Notes: generated by a model not told the origin, from the letters alone. DNA of 64,000 nt from Omphalotus guepiniiformis (GCA_028554645.1 JAQOOI010000064.1:1426001-1490000); one strand, 5' to 3'; counted from the first letter of the stretch, positions 13,747 through 25,353 are shown. Program-made: numbers and translations.

Positions 13747-14907
13747 ATGTTTGCCTTGCCTCTCTTTGTTTCTCTCGTCGTTCCATTCGTTGTCGCTCAG
13801 TCCAACAACACCTCAATTCAGATTGAAGCCATTGAAGCTCATTTCAAGCAGGCCAACATCGTTCCCGCATTGCTGTCGACCTTTGACCCGAATGCTACCT
13901 TAACTATTAATTTCGAAGGCAATTAGTTTTTATGCGCCTCGCCCTTGTTCAGTGTGCTCAAGTTGATTGATGTACAACAGGCGTTGGTGATTTGTCTCCT
14001 GGTCAAGGTCTCAGTCAGGACCGTGAGTTACATGTCCTACCCTCAGGGGTTTGCCTTGCGCTGAACCTGCAATAGAGGTCGCCCCAACCCCTACTATCAA
14101 GATAACGCCTGCCAATTCTTCGGTTGATCTTTCTGGTACGTTCACTTTGGCTATGGTGGATGCCGACGTCGTTGGCGCCGATGAGAGCAGTGTGACGCGC
14201 CACTGGCTTGTGAACAGTGTCACTGTGTCTAGTACGTCTCTCGAAATTCATTTGTCTTTCTGGTCGCGTCTCATTTATGATCGGTAAGATGGAGTCGTGT
14301 CTAACTCGAGTGCTACCGCCATTACCGAGTATGCAGGACCCGCCCCTCCTTCTGGAAGCGGCCCTCATCGGTATCGTGTCTTGTACTTCAGCGAAGACTA
14401 TATATGAACTTTCTGGGTTTTTCTAGTTACGTCGTTCTTCTGCTTGAGCAGACTTCTTCTTTCAGTGCTCCTTCGGACTTCTCGCAGCCCAACATAGGCG
14501 TTTCCAAGTTCGACTTCAATGGCTACGTTACGGTATGTCGTGTTACTGTAGCATTGCTATGTTGCTAAACCCACGATTATTCATCTATAGGACAGTCACC
14601 TTGGCGGTATTATCGCGGTATGTGTGTTCCTTGGGAAGAAGTTTAAATTGACAAGTCCACTTTAATGTAGGGCAATTACTTCACGGTTGAAGTTGGAACT
14701 AGCACAGTCTCCGTGTCCGCAACCTCTGCGGTCATTTCTTCCACCTTAGCTCCTGTCTCTTCCTCTGGGGCTCAGTCGGCATCTGGTTCTGGATCCACCA
14801 CAAGCTCTGCATCGGCTACACCCAGTTCAAACGCTGCTGCAACCGTGAAGGTTGGTGTCACTGTGATGATATCAAGCCTAGCCGTACTCGCTTTCGTCCT
14901 AGTATAG
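13747..14907 (+). CDS. Secreted, GPI-anchored PEBP-like protein
   Basis: The start MFALPLFVSLVVPFVVAQ is a clean signal peptide. The mature part carries phosphatidylethanolamine-binding protein (PEBP/TFS1) motifs: TLAMVDADV, RHWLVNSV, GPAPPSGSGPHRYV, then a C-terminal Ser/Thr/Ala-rich stretch and a hydrophobic tail (ISSLAVLAFVLV) typical of a GPI-anchor signal. I place introns at about 13919, 14024, 14231, 14372 and twice more near 14533-14670. The first appears to be a GC-AG intron: only a donor at GAAG|GCAATT joins in frame to the conserved GVGDLSPGQ. Basic PEBPs bind lipid or inhibit proteases in the cytosol; what a wall-anchored version does is unknown. Confidence is high for the fold, moderate for exact splice sites. 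Confidence 0.85.
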
Positions 14908-15102
14908 GTCATCTATCACATTACGACAAGCTCATAGTTATTCTATCCACTCGTTTTGAATCAAGCATAATGAACACTTCATGTAATTTACAAGAGCATG
15001 TCATTAAAGTACTTGAAAATGGACAGTGTCGACACGTTTGTTGATTAATGATACGCAAGACATTACAGACAGATATTGTATCGTAAAAAGCTATGGAGGT
15101 AT
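14908..15102. other. Convergent intergenic spacer
   Basis: This spacer of 195 bases lies between two convergent genes and presumably holds both 3' UTRs. No reading frame or repeat is seen. Confidence 0.5.
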
Positions 15103-18096
15103 CTAGCTCCCGTAACGATCACGGGCCTGCCAAAATATGCCACTCAGTATATGCATCGACATATTTTCTACGTGCAGTCTTGCCAAGCGCATTTATGTAT
15201 ATATCACTCACCGAATCTTGAGCCATTGCTAGATAGCTAGAATATCCTTCAGTGTACTTTTCAATTTCCTTGCCTTTGCTGGCGCCCAATCCCACTCCTT
15301 CCGCATAGATGGCGGTTTTGCTGTTTCAACCAAAAATCAGCGTCGACGAGTTATATCTCAACATTGAGACTTACATAGGCTCGACGCGACCTTCACCACT
15401 AGTTCCTAGTCCAGTACCCTCTTTCCAACCCATCATCTTGAGCAACTTGTTTCCAACGTTATTCTCGTCCTGCCCTGGATTCAAAGCGGGCGGCGGAGGT
15501 GAAGGTGGTGGTGGTGGGCCCTCTGCCTGCCTTCTCTTCCCAATCTTAGGAGTCTCGCTGTCTGGTGTAGGCGCGTCCGGTTGATTGAATAAGATTCGCC
15601 TCTCGGATGCGCGGTCACGATACTTGGGTTGTTCTAGAGCGTTCTTCGTAGCAGCCTTCTGTCGATCCAGCACCTTTTGGCGTGCAACTTCTCTTAAGCT
15701 GGGATCCTTGTAGTTCTTCTGTTTAAGCATAGCCGCGTGTACACGTAGCCAGAGATTAAGGAAACAAAGCAAAAAAAAAAGTCAAGGTTAGTCCAGTCAC
15801 AGAACGCAGGTCAAGACACGGCAGTGAAGATGGCGAGCCTTATGCAGATCCGATTCCTTGTTATGACGCTTCAGTTGATCCACGGTTTTGAATTGCCGCG
15901 CGCAAAGAAGACAGCTCAGGCCATTCACGTCTGAGAACTCAAACTCAACCTCGCTCTCAAACGATGGCTCTGCTATTGGCGGAGTATTCGCTTTCGAGGA
16001 GACTGCAGAATGTTCTTTTGGAGCGGGCGTCTGCTGTAGGAAGTGCGGGCAATGAGAGAATCTCGATGTAAGACTCTGATCACTGAGGTCACGCGAAGAA
16101 GAAATAGGTCACCAAAGTAGATGAAGCAGAGGTCGCAGCGTTAACGTTTGATAGCTCTTCCTGAACTTGATTCCACTTGTTGATGTTGTTGACGGTCTGG
16201 GAATAGTGTATGATGTTAGTCGGTGATATGAGGAAATCGTTGTGCAAAGGTGTTTTGCTTGGCGTGGCTCAGCGTATTACCTTCTTGCTCGCAATCAACG
16301 GGGGGACTTTTTTCGAAGCTGCAGCTGGCAAATATGGCTCAATCCTAATGAGGGCACAAAAGTGAAGAGAACACTAACTTTTATTGTTGTCCTTCATAGC
16401 ATCCTCATCATTCGCATCCTCTTCATTGGGATCCTCAGCGGAAAACCCTAAGGCAAGAGGATTGATACTAGTGCCTAGCAAACACATGTCAAAGCAATGT
16501 GAGCGTCATTTTAGTTTTACTTACTGATGCTGCTTTTATTCAGCCCTTTGCTGAAGCTCAACGTCACTGGCTTGTCCGATACCGGAAGCACGGAGGGAGC
16601 AGCCGGGGTAACGGGACGTATAGCAGGCTCTGAGAACAGTAGGATGTAAGTGGTACTTGATGGACGTCGTGGAGAAGCCTGTACCTTTCTTCTTTTTCTC
16701 TTTCTTTTCTTTAGTACCAGTGGCGTTGGATTGAGCAGGTGGAGTCACTTGAAACTCGAGCACTGCTATCGTAGTGCTTTCATCCCAGTAACGAACCCAA
16801 GTGCCTTCCACGCCGCCGAGAGCAAGAGACGACGTGAGGCAGGTTTCATCTCGTAGCATAACCTCGGCTATCGGTTGGAAAGAATCGGATTGGGCGAAAG
16901 ATGCGGCAACCGGTCGGTCAGATATCCGAAAGCCTGCAGGGTGTATCTGAGGAGACATTGTCGCAGCAAGGACCGCCGCGGCAGACTATGAACTATTCAA
17001 GTACAAAACAAATATGCATTTACGAAGGGCACGTACCGGTGTATCGATGAACTCTACGAACGCGAATCCAAAGCTTGCCATCGTGACCTTATCCTTGATG
17101 AGAATTATTCTCTTCATGCCTTTGGCGCCTTCCTTGCCAACGCCCGACGACAATTTCATAGCTTGATGTATAGCTTGAGGCCCAGACAGTGGATCTAATC
17201 CTCGGAAAAGTAACACTGGTGCCTGTGTGTTCCCTATATCACGAGTACCATCGTTCGTATTGCCTCTTGTACGACCCCTTTCATGCGGCGTCGCACTCTG
17301 GGAATAGTCAATTTTCACTCTACGCCCATTATGAGGTAGCCCCGCCTCAAGTGCTTTGTAGAAAGCCGCGGCGGCTGTGGCACCATGTGAAGCAGGAGGG
17401 GGGACTTGAACGAAAGGGAATAAGGGGTCCACGAACGCGCGCGCATGGTCGGAACTAGTAAACTGGGCAAAGCCAAACCCTTTGGATGCACCTTGAGAAG
17501 AAAAAATCCAGAGGCAGAGAGACAATGTTAATGCATGCGCAAACCAAATATACAAATGGGCAACTGCCTGTTGATCTTTCTCGTATGATTGTAACAGTCT
17601 CAACGCTACATCCGTGAGAGTTGAGGTATGATTGTAACTGGAAACAAAAGTGTGAGTAATTCTGTCATTGTGCAGAGCTGGATTTTAACGAACATCGGAT
17701 TCAGTGAAGTCTGGATCGAGTCCAAGGAAAATTACGTGGGGACTAGGCTCCGAAGGTTGCAGTCGCTTTTTAGGGAAGGCTCCAGCACCACCACGGTGTC
17801 CTTGAGAATAGTCCTGTGGTTGAGCCTGTCGATTCTGACCGTATCCGACTTCATAACCAGATTCATCGTAACCCTGGTTTGCATCAAATCCTTGGTAGCT
17901 CTATTGCAGTGGTACATATCAACGAAGGAGAAAGATGAGGGCCACATGAACCACTGACGCCGTCGTTGACCTTTCTCCGTTTCCCCTGTCCATAATGATC
18001 TTCTTCTCTTGGATGATAATTCTGGCGAGAATCGGTGGGATACCAGGTCGCTTCATTGCCTTTACCTCTATCCCATTCACGGTTATTGTAAGCCAT
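15103..18096 (-). CDS. RNA-binding G-patch splicing factor, RBM5/RBM10-like
   Basis: Proteins of this type act in early spliceosome steps and splice-site choice. The gene starts at 18096 (MAYNNREWDRGKG), with a basic Gly/Tyr-rich leader. Two RRMs follow: one around 17720-17290 containing SKGFGFAQFTSSDHA, and a second around 17240-16990 containing VLLFRGLDPLSG and FGFAFVEFIDTP. A C2H2-type finger (LSCLLCARQFK...RHNKESDLH, about 15930-15850) is followed by a basic coil and a G-patch (LLKMMGWKEGTGLGTSGEG, then GVGLGASKG). The last exon is only 24 bases (15103-15126) and encodes ARDRYGS, a typical ending of the family. The order RRM, RRM, zinc finger, G-patch supports the RBM5/10 assignment. Confidence 0.88.
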
Positions 18097-18179
18097 TTGA
18101 GAGAGATGATGGTGGGTCACAAGTAAAGAGCGAAGTATAAACACAGAAAAACAAATCCTGCTCAAGTCCGACATTCACC
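18097..18179. promoter_or_regulatory. Short shared promoter, RBM5-like / NDUFB4-like
   Basis: Only 83 bases separate the two divergent start codons, so the genes must share a bidirectional promoter or each must use sequence inside the neighbour. I see no clear TATA box. Confidence 0.5.
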
Positions 18180-18557
18180 ATGACTGAAGGACACGGTACG
18201 TTTCGACTCTTTGCCTGCTCATTACACTCTCTAAATACTCTCCAATTACCAGGTGCCACCAAACTAGACCCAGCCGTCGAAAATGCCAACACATGGGTCA
18301 GTGCTCTATCAGCTGCACAATCTAGTTTCTGACTGTTTGGCAGCGTGAACAACATTATCTGCGTTTTCGATGGACAAGAGCCAATGTAAAGGCAGCCGTT
18401 TGGGGCTTTGTTATCATTCCAGTATCACTTTATGCTGCGGTCAACTATACTCATGTGCGTGATATTGACTGTAAATATCAATCTTGCTCATTGACTGGTC
18501 TTTCAGAATAAGTGGAGGTGGAATGGCAAACTCAAGCAGGAAAAGCTTTCGGACTAG
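18180..18557 (+). CDS. NADH:ubiquinone oxidoreductase subunit, NDUFB4/B15 type
   Basis: A small accessory subunit of respiratory complex I in the inner mitochondrial membrane. Four exons encode about 73 residues: MTEGHGATKLDPAVENAN, then RFRWTRANVKAAVWGFVIIP, then YTHNKWRWNGKLKQ. One membrane segment lies at about residues 35-52, flanked by the basic RFRWTRANVK block typical of B15 subunits. Standard GT-AG introns interrupt codons for Gly6 and after Trp and His. The stop is only 34 bases from the stop of the convergent COQ7 gene, another respiratory-chain gene. Confidence 0.88.
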
Positions 18558-18591
18558 TGCCAACCCTGGATGTACATTGATACAATATAAA

Positions 18592-19361
18592 TCAGACTCT
18601 CTTGCAGAGCTCAATCGCTACTTTGCATCCTGCGCCTACGATACTGCTAAGCAAGGCATGAGCCGGAGCCCGTTGTGAATGATTCACGACGGCAATATTC
18701 AAGTGTTCCAACTCGTCGTCCCTGAACTCTTTCACTACTTCTCTTAGTAAAGGAACGCTTGGATGGTCCGATGGCAGTTGCTCCATTTCTTTCAATTGAC
18801 TGCCCGAGAATGAGTCACTGTAAGACAATGTGTTGTGGATATGCTTACTCGTCGTAGTGTTCCCCTATGACTGTCTCGACAGCTTCGGTGCATGCCATTG
18901 CAGCCTCCTTGCCCATGAGTGCAGTAACAGCACCCAAGCCAAACCCAGCAACTTTCGCGACATCAATGAGGATGGTAGGCCGAACTTTATGCTGGAGCTG
19001 CAATTTATCCATTACTGCCAGGTGCTTCTTTTCCTGGTCCCACATTTCCTAATGACATACTTTGAGAATGGATGTAGCTGATTGAGCGAGCATAATGAAC
19101 CTGAATCAACGGTCCCGTAGTTGGCTGGCGTCCGAGAACGAAATGTTGACCATGATAGATCCAGTTTGCGGCTACCTCCCCGGCCTGGTCCACGCGAAGA
19201 GCAGCGACGAGGGTGTCCCGGTGTTTCGGAGAGATATCTGGAGTAGTAGAAATAGCAGGATCTAATTCATTGGAAGGAAAAGTGTAAGCATTTGAAGCTA
19301 AACATCGACGACGAGTAGCGGTGAGCACAGACTGAGTGAAACGTCGAGAGACTGAGTACAT
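18592..19361 (-). CDS. COQ7: 5-demethoxyubiquinone hydroxylase
   Basis: COQ7 (CAT5) is a mitochondrial di-iron enzyme that performs the penultimate step of ubiquinone synthesis. Three exons encode about 226 residues. From the chosen start at 19361 the N-terminus is rich in Arg, Ser and Thr, as expected for mitochondrial import; an upstream in-frame ATG at 19427 is possible but less convincing. The iron ligands fall in [36 protein letters not shown] and [10 protein letters not shown]. The C-terminus AIELCKRV is typical. The gene is convergent with a complex I subunit and divergent from the RRVR-PGG protein 81 bases away. Confidence 0.95.
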
Positions 19362-19442
19362 GTCGTCACGTGCACCGAACAGCTCCCTAACAACGCGTGT
19401 GCCACTACTCCTTTGATTGTCCTTCAACGTTCAACTTTCATC
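19362..19442. promoter_or_regulatory. Shared promoter, COQ7 / RRVR-PGG protein
   Basis: These 81 bases lie between two divergent start codons and must drive both genes or overlap their 5' UTRs. The sequence includes ACAACGCGTGTG near 19389-19400. No canonical TATA box is seen. Confidence 0.45.
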
Positions 19443-20564
19443 ATGTCCGCAACGTATGTCTTCTCTTTCTCTTGTTATCATATGCTCTTTCATTTCTTGC
19501 TAGCTTCACTCCTTCAGATATCGTGGATATGTCCAAGGAGAGGGACTGGCCCGCGAATCTCGGTGTGTAGTTACTCTAACAAACGCGTTGATTCTGGCTG
19601 AGAGATCTCGGCATGCTTGACTGGGATACTACAAGCATCGTTTTCACAAAGAGATCCCTGATCGAGTTCCTCAAGTTCGTTTAGATACATCTTAGCGACG
19701 CGTCTTTTGATCTTCTTTCTTAGGTACACTGGGACCACGGTTGACACGAATTTCAACAATATTCAAAAGCTGCCTCGTATGAATTATCCTTCTCCTCCAG
19801 ATAGAACATTGCTCATTTTGCCGCCCATCTTAGGCTACGCGACCTTTGGTAAACTTTCGTCTCCACCTGCGAATCCGGCTGAATCCACGTCGACCACTTC
19901 TATATCTGGTCCGAGTCCAAGCATTCATCTTTGTCTATGTTTTGTTCTGATTTTCCTTAGCGTCCGCAAGCGCGGACTCGGAAGGCGCATTTATACCCTC
20001 CCGTCGTGTTCGCACTACTCCAGGTGGCCCTCACACTGACATCTTCGGTTCCGATTTCCAAAGCGAAGCTGACGCTCTTTCCACTGCGCCAAGCAAGGAG
20101 AACTCTGTGTGTTGTCAATGTTTATTTTGCTCACAATCATTCTGACAGAATTCCTACTCAGGAGTCGCTGACCAGCACCTCTCCTCCCATAACCCAAGCG
20201 CCAGCTCAAGAGGAGGAGGAGGAGCATTCAGGCATAGCCTTCCGCTCTGAAGTCAAGCCAAGCAGGTGCGCATCTTCTATGTCCTTACTGTTTCTAAACA
20301 AATTCGTGGCTTTCAGACGTGTCAGGACGAACCCGGGTGGGACCAGCTCTCTCTCGAATTTCTGGGATTCAGATCAGGCTCAAGAAGAATTCAAACCTAC
20401 TCGAAGGTAATGCCTAATACCATCTCTCTTTCTTCCCCCACCTCTCATGGGATGTTCTCAGAGTCCGTCAAGGTCCTGGTGGCAAAGACAGCATCTCCCA
20501 GGTAAGTTTGGCTGCACATGCTATCAATCTTCAGTCACTAACAGTTGGTCCGTAGTTGTTTTGA
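19443..20564 (+). CDS. Unnamed protein with three RRVR-PGG repeats
   Basis: I reconstruct about eight exons, all with GT-AG introns, starting MSATFTPSDIVDMSKE and ending GKDSISQLF. The N-terminal third reads DLGMLDWDTTSIVFTKRSL and IQKLPRMNYPSPPDRTLL and looks folded. The rest is low complexity with three copies of one motif: RRVRTTPGGPHTDIF, RRVRTNPGGTSSLSNFW and RRVRQGPGGKDSISQLF, the last forming the C-terminus. The motif PGG-x-x-S-hydrophobic-x-F resembles the short repeats of animal HN1/Jupiter and plant SPIRAL1, which bind microtubules; that similarity is my own visual judgement and may be convergent. Function is unknown. The consistent in-frame splicing and repeated motif make it a real gene. 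Confidence 0.75.
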
Positions 20565-20861
20565 TCTGATCGAGGGCATAACCGGCATGCCATACTCAAT
20601 GGATGGTACGAAAGAAATGAGAAGTGGTACCTTTAGTCCGCCCTGCATGACAACACCATATGTATAATGAGCTCTTTATCAAGGGTCAAAACTGTTGCAT
20701 TAACACCATTTCGAAGCTCGTTTTCCACTTTTGAGTATATTCGAGATCGGGCCTTTACTGATGCATGAGGGTAAACAGTGGTTTGTTTGATAGATTTGAA
20801 AGTGGCCCCCACAAAAAAGGCGCACCAAACCCTATACATGCATGGAACATTAAATACTTTA
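20565..20861. other. Intergenic, no feature seen
   Basis: This stretch of about 300 bases lies between the RRVR-PGG gene and the tRNA. It should contain the 3' UTR of the former. I see no coding frame, repeat or structured RNA. Confidence 0.5.
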
Positions 20862-20967
20862 TGGTAGCGGCGAGGTTCGAACTCGCGCGGAGTCTCCTCC
20901 ATTGGGATGCTAGGCGATTAAGTAATTCGCTTAAATCCAACGCCTTAGACCACTCGGCCACGCTACC
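20862..20967 (-). tRNA. tRNA-Leu (UAA) with intron
   Basis: On the minus strand the 7-base acceptor arms GGTAGCG and CGCTACC pair exactly, with discriminator A. The D arm reads GGCCGAGTGGTCTAAGGC, the T arm is GCGAG TTCGAAC CTCGC, and a long variable arm (GGAG GAGA CTCC) marks a class II tRNA. The anticodon loop contains TTTAAG, giving anticodon UAA, followed by an intron of about 20 bases before the 3' anticodon strand. The last pair of the anticodon stem seems to be an A-C mismatch if the intron is placed conventionally. Internal A and B boxes are present, so it is transcribed by RNA polymerase III. Confidence 0.93.
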
Positions 20968-21155
20968 GGTGTCTTTAAGCGGGTTTAAGCATACTATGAA
21001 TTCCAAAACTAAAGTCTGAAAAATCTACACAACAACGAAAGTAAACTAATATATACTAATATGCAATCATGAAAGACTGCTAAATTATGAATCTGAATGA
21101 TTCAAGATCCTTTGTTGAATACAATAACTCTGCAAACGTGCGCGTCCAATTCTCA

Positions 21156-23385
21156 TCATCCACTGAAGCTCCAGACCTTGACAGTGCAGTCATCGCTGCC
21201 CGAGATTATTTTGTCTTCTCCGAGAGCAATGCAGCTGACAGCAGCAGTATGCCCCACGAGTGTCGAAACACAACGACCCTCGTCGCGATTCCAGACCTTG
21301 ATAATTTGTGAAAAAGCAAATCAAGGGATAGTGATGTGCAATGCTCACCTTGATAGTGCGATCATGACTGCCGCTCACGAGTCTCATCTGGTCCCCTGCA
21401 ACACCCCACACGCCTTCAATGTGTCCGAAGAATGTCCTCACTGTTTTGCCGGTCTCGATGTCCCAGATTTTGATCGTGTTGTCCAGACTGCCGGAAACAA
21501 GGATCGGAATTTTGTTCTTGGTGGAAGAGGATGGAGAAGGAGTTCGAGCAGTCACCATCTTCTCGGTCATGAAAGATGTCGAAGATTCCGTGTAGATAGA
21601 AGTAGAATTCAAGGGCGATGTGTTTGAAGTAGGAGCAGAAGGCGCTTCTACTATCGGCGCCCTATCTTTCTTCTCAGAATCGGCCATCGCGACTGACGTC
21701 CCGCCACACCCGTCTGCGAGGAGGAGCTTCATACTCTGAACTTGACCAACATGCCCAGTGAAGTTCCTGACGCAGGTCCGAGTGGTCAAGTCCCAAAGCT
21801 TGATTGTACCATCATCTGAACCCGAAAAGAGCATCTTCCCAGGATCAATCTGGGGGGCTTCACTTCCCGGGACGTCGAACACAGAAGTACTCGTAGAGTC
21901 TGAAGACGAAGGCAGGCGATTGTTGGAGTCCCATAGCTGTACCGAATTCACCCAATCCTGGTGTCCTCGCAGCGTGAAGGCAACCCCAGTGCGCAGATTC
22001 CATACCTTGATAGAAGCGTCAACACTTCCGCTGGCTAGAACATTGGAGTCAAAGTTGAGGCAAACGACACCTTCGTCGTGTCCAGTCAATGTACGAATGC
22101 ACCGTCCTCGTCTCCAGTCCCAGACTTTAAGAGTGGTGTCCATACTCCCTGTGATCAGCTTAACTTCATCGAACTGCAGCGCCCGTATGCCTCGGGTATG
22201 CCCTTTCAAACAGTGCAACTCCATCCCAGTCTCAAGATTCCAGACTCGAGCAGTTCGGTCGTACGAACCAGTGATAAGCACAGGAAAGGATGGATGAGAG
22301 AGGGTTTCGCTATACTGTAGACACATCACGCCGTCGGCGTGGCCTTTGAGTGTACGAACCGTACACCGACCCCGTCGCCAATTCCGTTCAATGGTCATCC
22401 TTTCGCTGTAGACATCCTTCCAGGGTCTTGTTGTTTCCATTGTAATCGGAACTTTAGAGGTTAGGATTGTACACGACGAGGTTGCTTCGCAATCTGGTGT
22501 CCGTAAGGCCGAAGTAGAGGCATCTGACCTAGTTGTCAGATCAGAACACCTGGGATTTCGATCCAATTCCGACCTCTGGCGCTTGAGGGGAGGCGCTGAC
22601 AAGTCTGCGACGTCCTCTAAACTTCTCTTCAGAGATGATAGATCAGGGGATGGACATGGCGAGACAGACTGTCGCGGGACATGATACGTCCGCTTCTTCT
22701 CCAGCACTGGCAATCCCCATCCACATTTGTGACACTTCTGCCCAATGTGCTGCTCGCAGATTCCTCGCCACAGAATGTCATCGTCGGCTAAGCTCCTCCA
22801 CTTCTTCGTCACCTGTGCTGCGCGGCATAGAGATGTTGCATCGAGATAGCTGAGAATTTTGAGCGCAACCTCTCGAGGTAGAACAGTAAATGGATCGATA
22901 CGGATGAGATGAGATAATTGTTCTGATAGAAGGGATAGCTGCGAGAAACAGCACATCGTGAGGAGACCATGCAGGATTAGAGCGCGACGAGGATGCGATG
23001 ATGAGGAGAAATTGGACCATATAGCGCTGACCGCTTCTCGGTCTTCTAGGGGTAGAGCATCTAAAGACTGGAAAGATGAAATTTAGAGCTAGGTTCAAGG
23101 CAAAAACAGCGATTTCGAAAATACCTGCTGCAGTTTCAAGTTGGTCCCCTCATCAGCCATCCGCTGATGCCTCACGCAGAGCTTTCTTGCAGGTGGTTGT
23201 TGAGGGATAGATGGAGCATCCTTCGGACTGTCAACGGGTGCTTTGGATTCGTCCAGGTCGAGAACGGGAGCGGGCTCGTCTACGACGTAAGTGTTCTGTT
23301 GGTCGGTGTCCTTGGACAATCTCGGCGCTGGAAGAGTATCGCAAACGTAAGAAGTGGACGGCTTGGACGGCGAAGAAGACGACAT
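21156..23385 (-). CDS. F-box/WD40 ubiquitin ligase subunit, Met30/SconB type
   Basis: Met30/SconB is the substrate receptor of an SCF ubiquitin ligase that represses sulfur assimilation. The gene starts at 23385 (MSSSSPSKPSTSYV), with Met codons further upstream as less likely alternatives. An N-terminal block (LCVRHQRMADEGTNLKLQQ) is followed by an F-box (FTVLPREVALKILSYLDATS). The Met30 hallmark CHKCGWGLP and the linker RPWKDVYSERMTIERNWRRG follow, then seven WD40 repeats (first ending ARVWNLETG, last ending CTVKVWSFSG). A Ser/Thr-rich insert sits between repeats five and six. The stop TGA is at 21156-21158. The Cys motif and the linker distinguish it from Cdc4-type proteins. Confidence 0.92.
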
Positions 23386-23729
23386 AAGGATGACAAGCGA
23401 CAAGGAAGAAGTAGTATTAAATAAATAGGGAATAGTTGTCGGACGACTCATCGACGGCTCACGCTCCTTTCGCGCCAAATGTCGCAATTCCAAGTTCCAC
23501 GAATCACAAAACTATTTTGCTGATGTCGCAATCTCAATTCAACTTTTATGCCATTTACTATGTACATCATGTATACATTTCTCGTCATTCAAGATATATA
23601 AGGAGAAAGAACGGATAGTAAAAGAGAATGGAAAGCGCAAATACAGGATACTGCTCAGACATGATAACACACTGATATATATAGATCTCGAAATCCGAAG
23701 CCAATGAACGCCGAAACGAGGGTCAACAC

Positions 23730-25353
23730 TCAATCCAACGTTATCTTCATTTGCTCCAGCGGTATGGGTACAAAATTGTCCAAAACGATACCCCGCGAGG
23801 CCAGCTCTGATTCGCAGTGTGGCGGTACAAGTTGCCGGATCAAGTCTGTGCGTACAGACAATTCTGTGTTTGAATTCTCAGTAAGAAAGGGTCGCAATGG
23901 AAACGAAAGTAATCGCACCTTCCCGGGTAAAATCGAACAGGGGCGGGAAATCCTTGCCATTTGGCATCCTTGCACCTTCAACTCGCAATTCATCAAAGAA
24001 AGGGTGCACCATGGCCTCGACCGCACTCAGCCGGGCACCTGGCGTGTACTCTAGCAGTTTCGCCACTAGATCTATCGCCTCTGGAGGAGTACGAGGCCGG
24101 AATACTTTTGAATTCAATGAATTGATGAGATGATCAACATGTTATACAATCGAAAGGTAACGCACTTTTGAGAAAGGATGAGGTTTAATTTGTGGGAACT
24201 TGTGCTCCATATAGTTTGGATTCATTGTCTTGATCTGTTCTCTGGACGGAGTGCCCAGTACCTTGATGATTTCCACCAACTGGTCAATCCCGCTTTCACC
24301 AGGGAACAGTGGCTGACCCAGCATTAGCTCCGCCATAACACATCCCGTTGACCATATATCGATGGACGCTTCATCAGTAAGACTTTCGGGGCGAGTATCA
24401 CATAAACTGACCGATGTTGGTAGTGTAATTAGTTGCGCCGAAAATGAGCTCAGGGGCTCGGTAATATCTGGAGCAAATGTAACTGACGTTGGGCTCGCCA
24501 GCTACCAGGATTTTGGCAGAACCAAAATCGCACAGCTTCAGGACGCCTGTCGCGGGGTTCAAGAGCAAGTTCTGAGGTTTGATATCACGGTGGCAGATCC
24601 CTACAGAGTGAATGTAGGCTAGGGAGCGTAGAAGCTGATACATGTAGAGTTTGATTTGAAGCATGGGCATAGGCTGTTTAAGCTTTGTATAGTGCCTGCT
24701 TGCACGATACACAGTCTCAGGCACGTATTCGAGCATGAGGTTCAGGTAAACTTCATCCTTCTATTTTACAGATGAACGCCCACATTTAAAAGGCTAAGGA
24801 AATGGACATACCTTATCCCCGTTGGAATAGAAAAAGGCACGAAGGTCAACGACATTTGGATGGGACACAAGTCTCATAATTTGGAGTTCACGGTTCTAAA
24901 CGTTACTTTAGACAGCAGCAGCAACAGCTCTCACAGCACGCACCTTGAACCTCTTGTCCTGTAGCACCTTCTTGATCGCAATGTCATCACCCTCCTTTGA
25001 CGAAGCAACAAGCTTGGCCTGGAAAACGACCCCAAAGGAGCCATTCCCAATAACCTTGCAATTATTGTAGGATATCTCCCGTGTGTCTCCAGACTTGCCG
25101 TCGGAAGCAATGACCTTCACAACTTTGTGAGGGTCGTCAATGGCTACTCAGAGAAGCACGTATCGATCGAGATCAGAATACGTTTGATAGGCGGGCAGAC
25201 AAGGCGAGTGCAAAACATGTCGGCATTGAACGTTGGATGTTGGAGAGACAACAGAAGAGAATGAAATGAAAAGTCAACGCATGAACTCGAGAGAAGAGAT
25301 ACACATAACGCACGAGAGATCTTGACTCCATTTATGGGACCATGCGTTGACAT
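23730..25353 (-). CDS. Glycogen synthase kinase 3 (GSK-3/shaggy type)
   Basis: A cytosolic Ser/Thr kinase in nutrient, morphogenesis and stress signalling. I see the Gly-rich loop [15 protein letters not shown], catalytic Lys in [32 protein letters not shown], and the tyrosine of the activation loop in [12 protein letters not shown], the site autophosphorylated in this family. The C-terminus ([16 protein letters not shown], then [13 protein letters not shown]) is typical. The first exon is short (start at 25353, MSTH); its donor is uncertain, either GTCCCA at 25340 or GTGCGT near 25313. The last intron ends at CAAACACAG, joining FDFTRE to ELSVR. Length is about 395 residues. Confidence 0.95.

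Noticed and set aside
21758..22297. Plus-strand open frame opposite the Met30-type gene
   Set aside because: It mirrors the WD40 repeats on the other strand; codon logic and homology belong to the minus strand.
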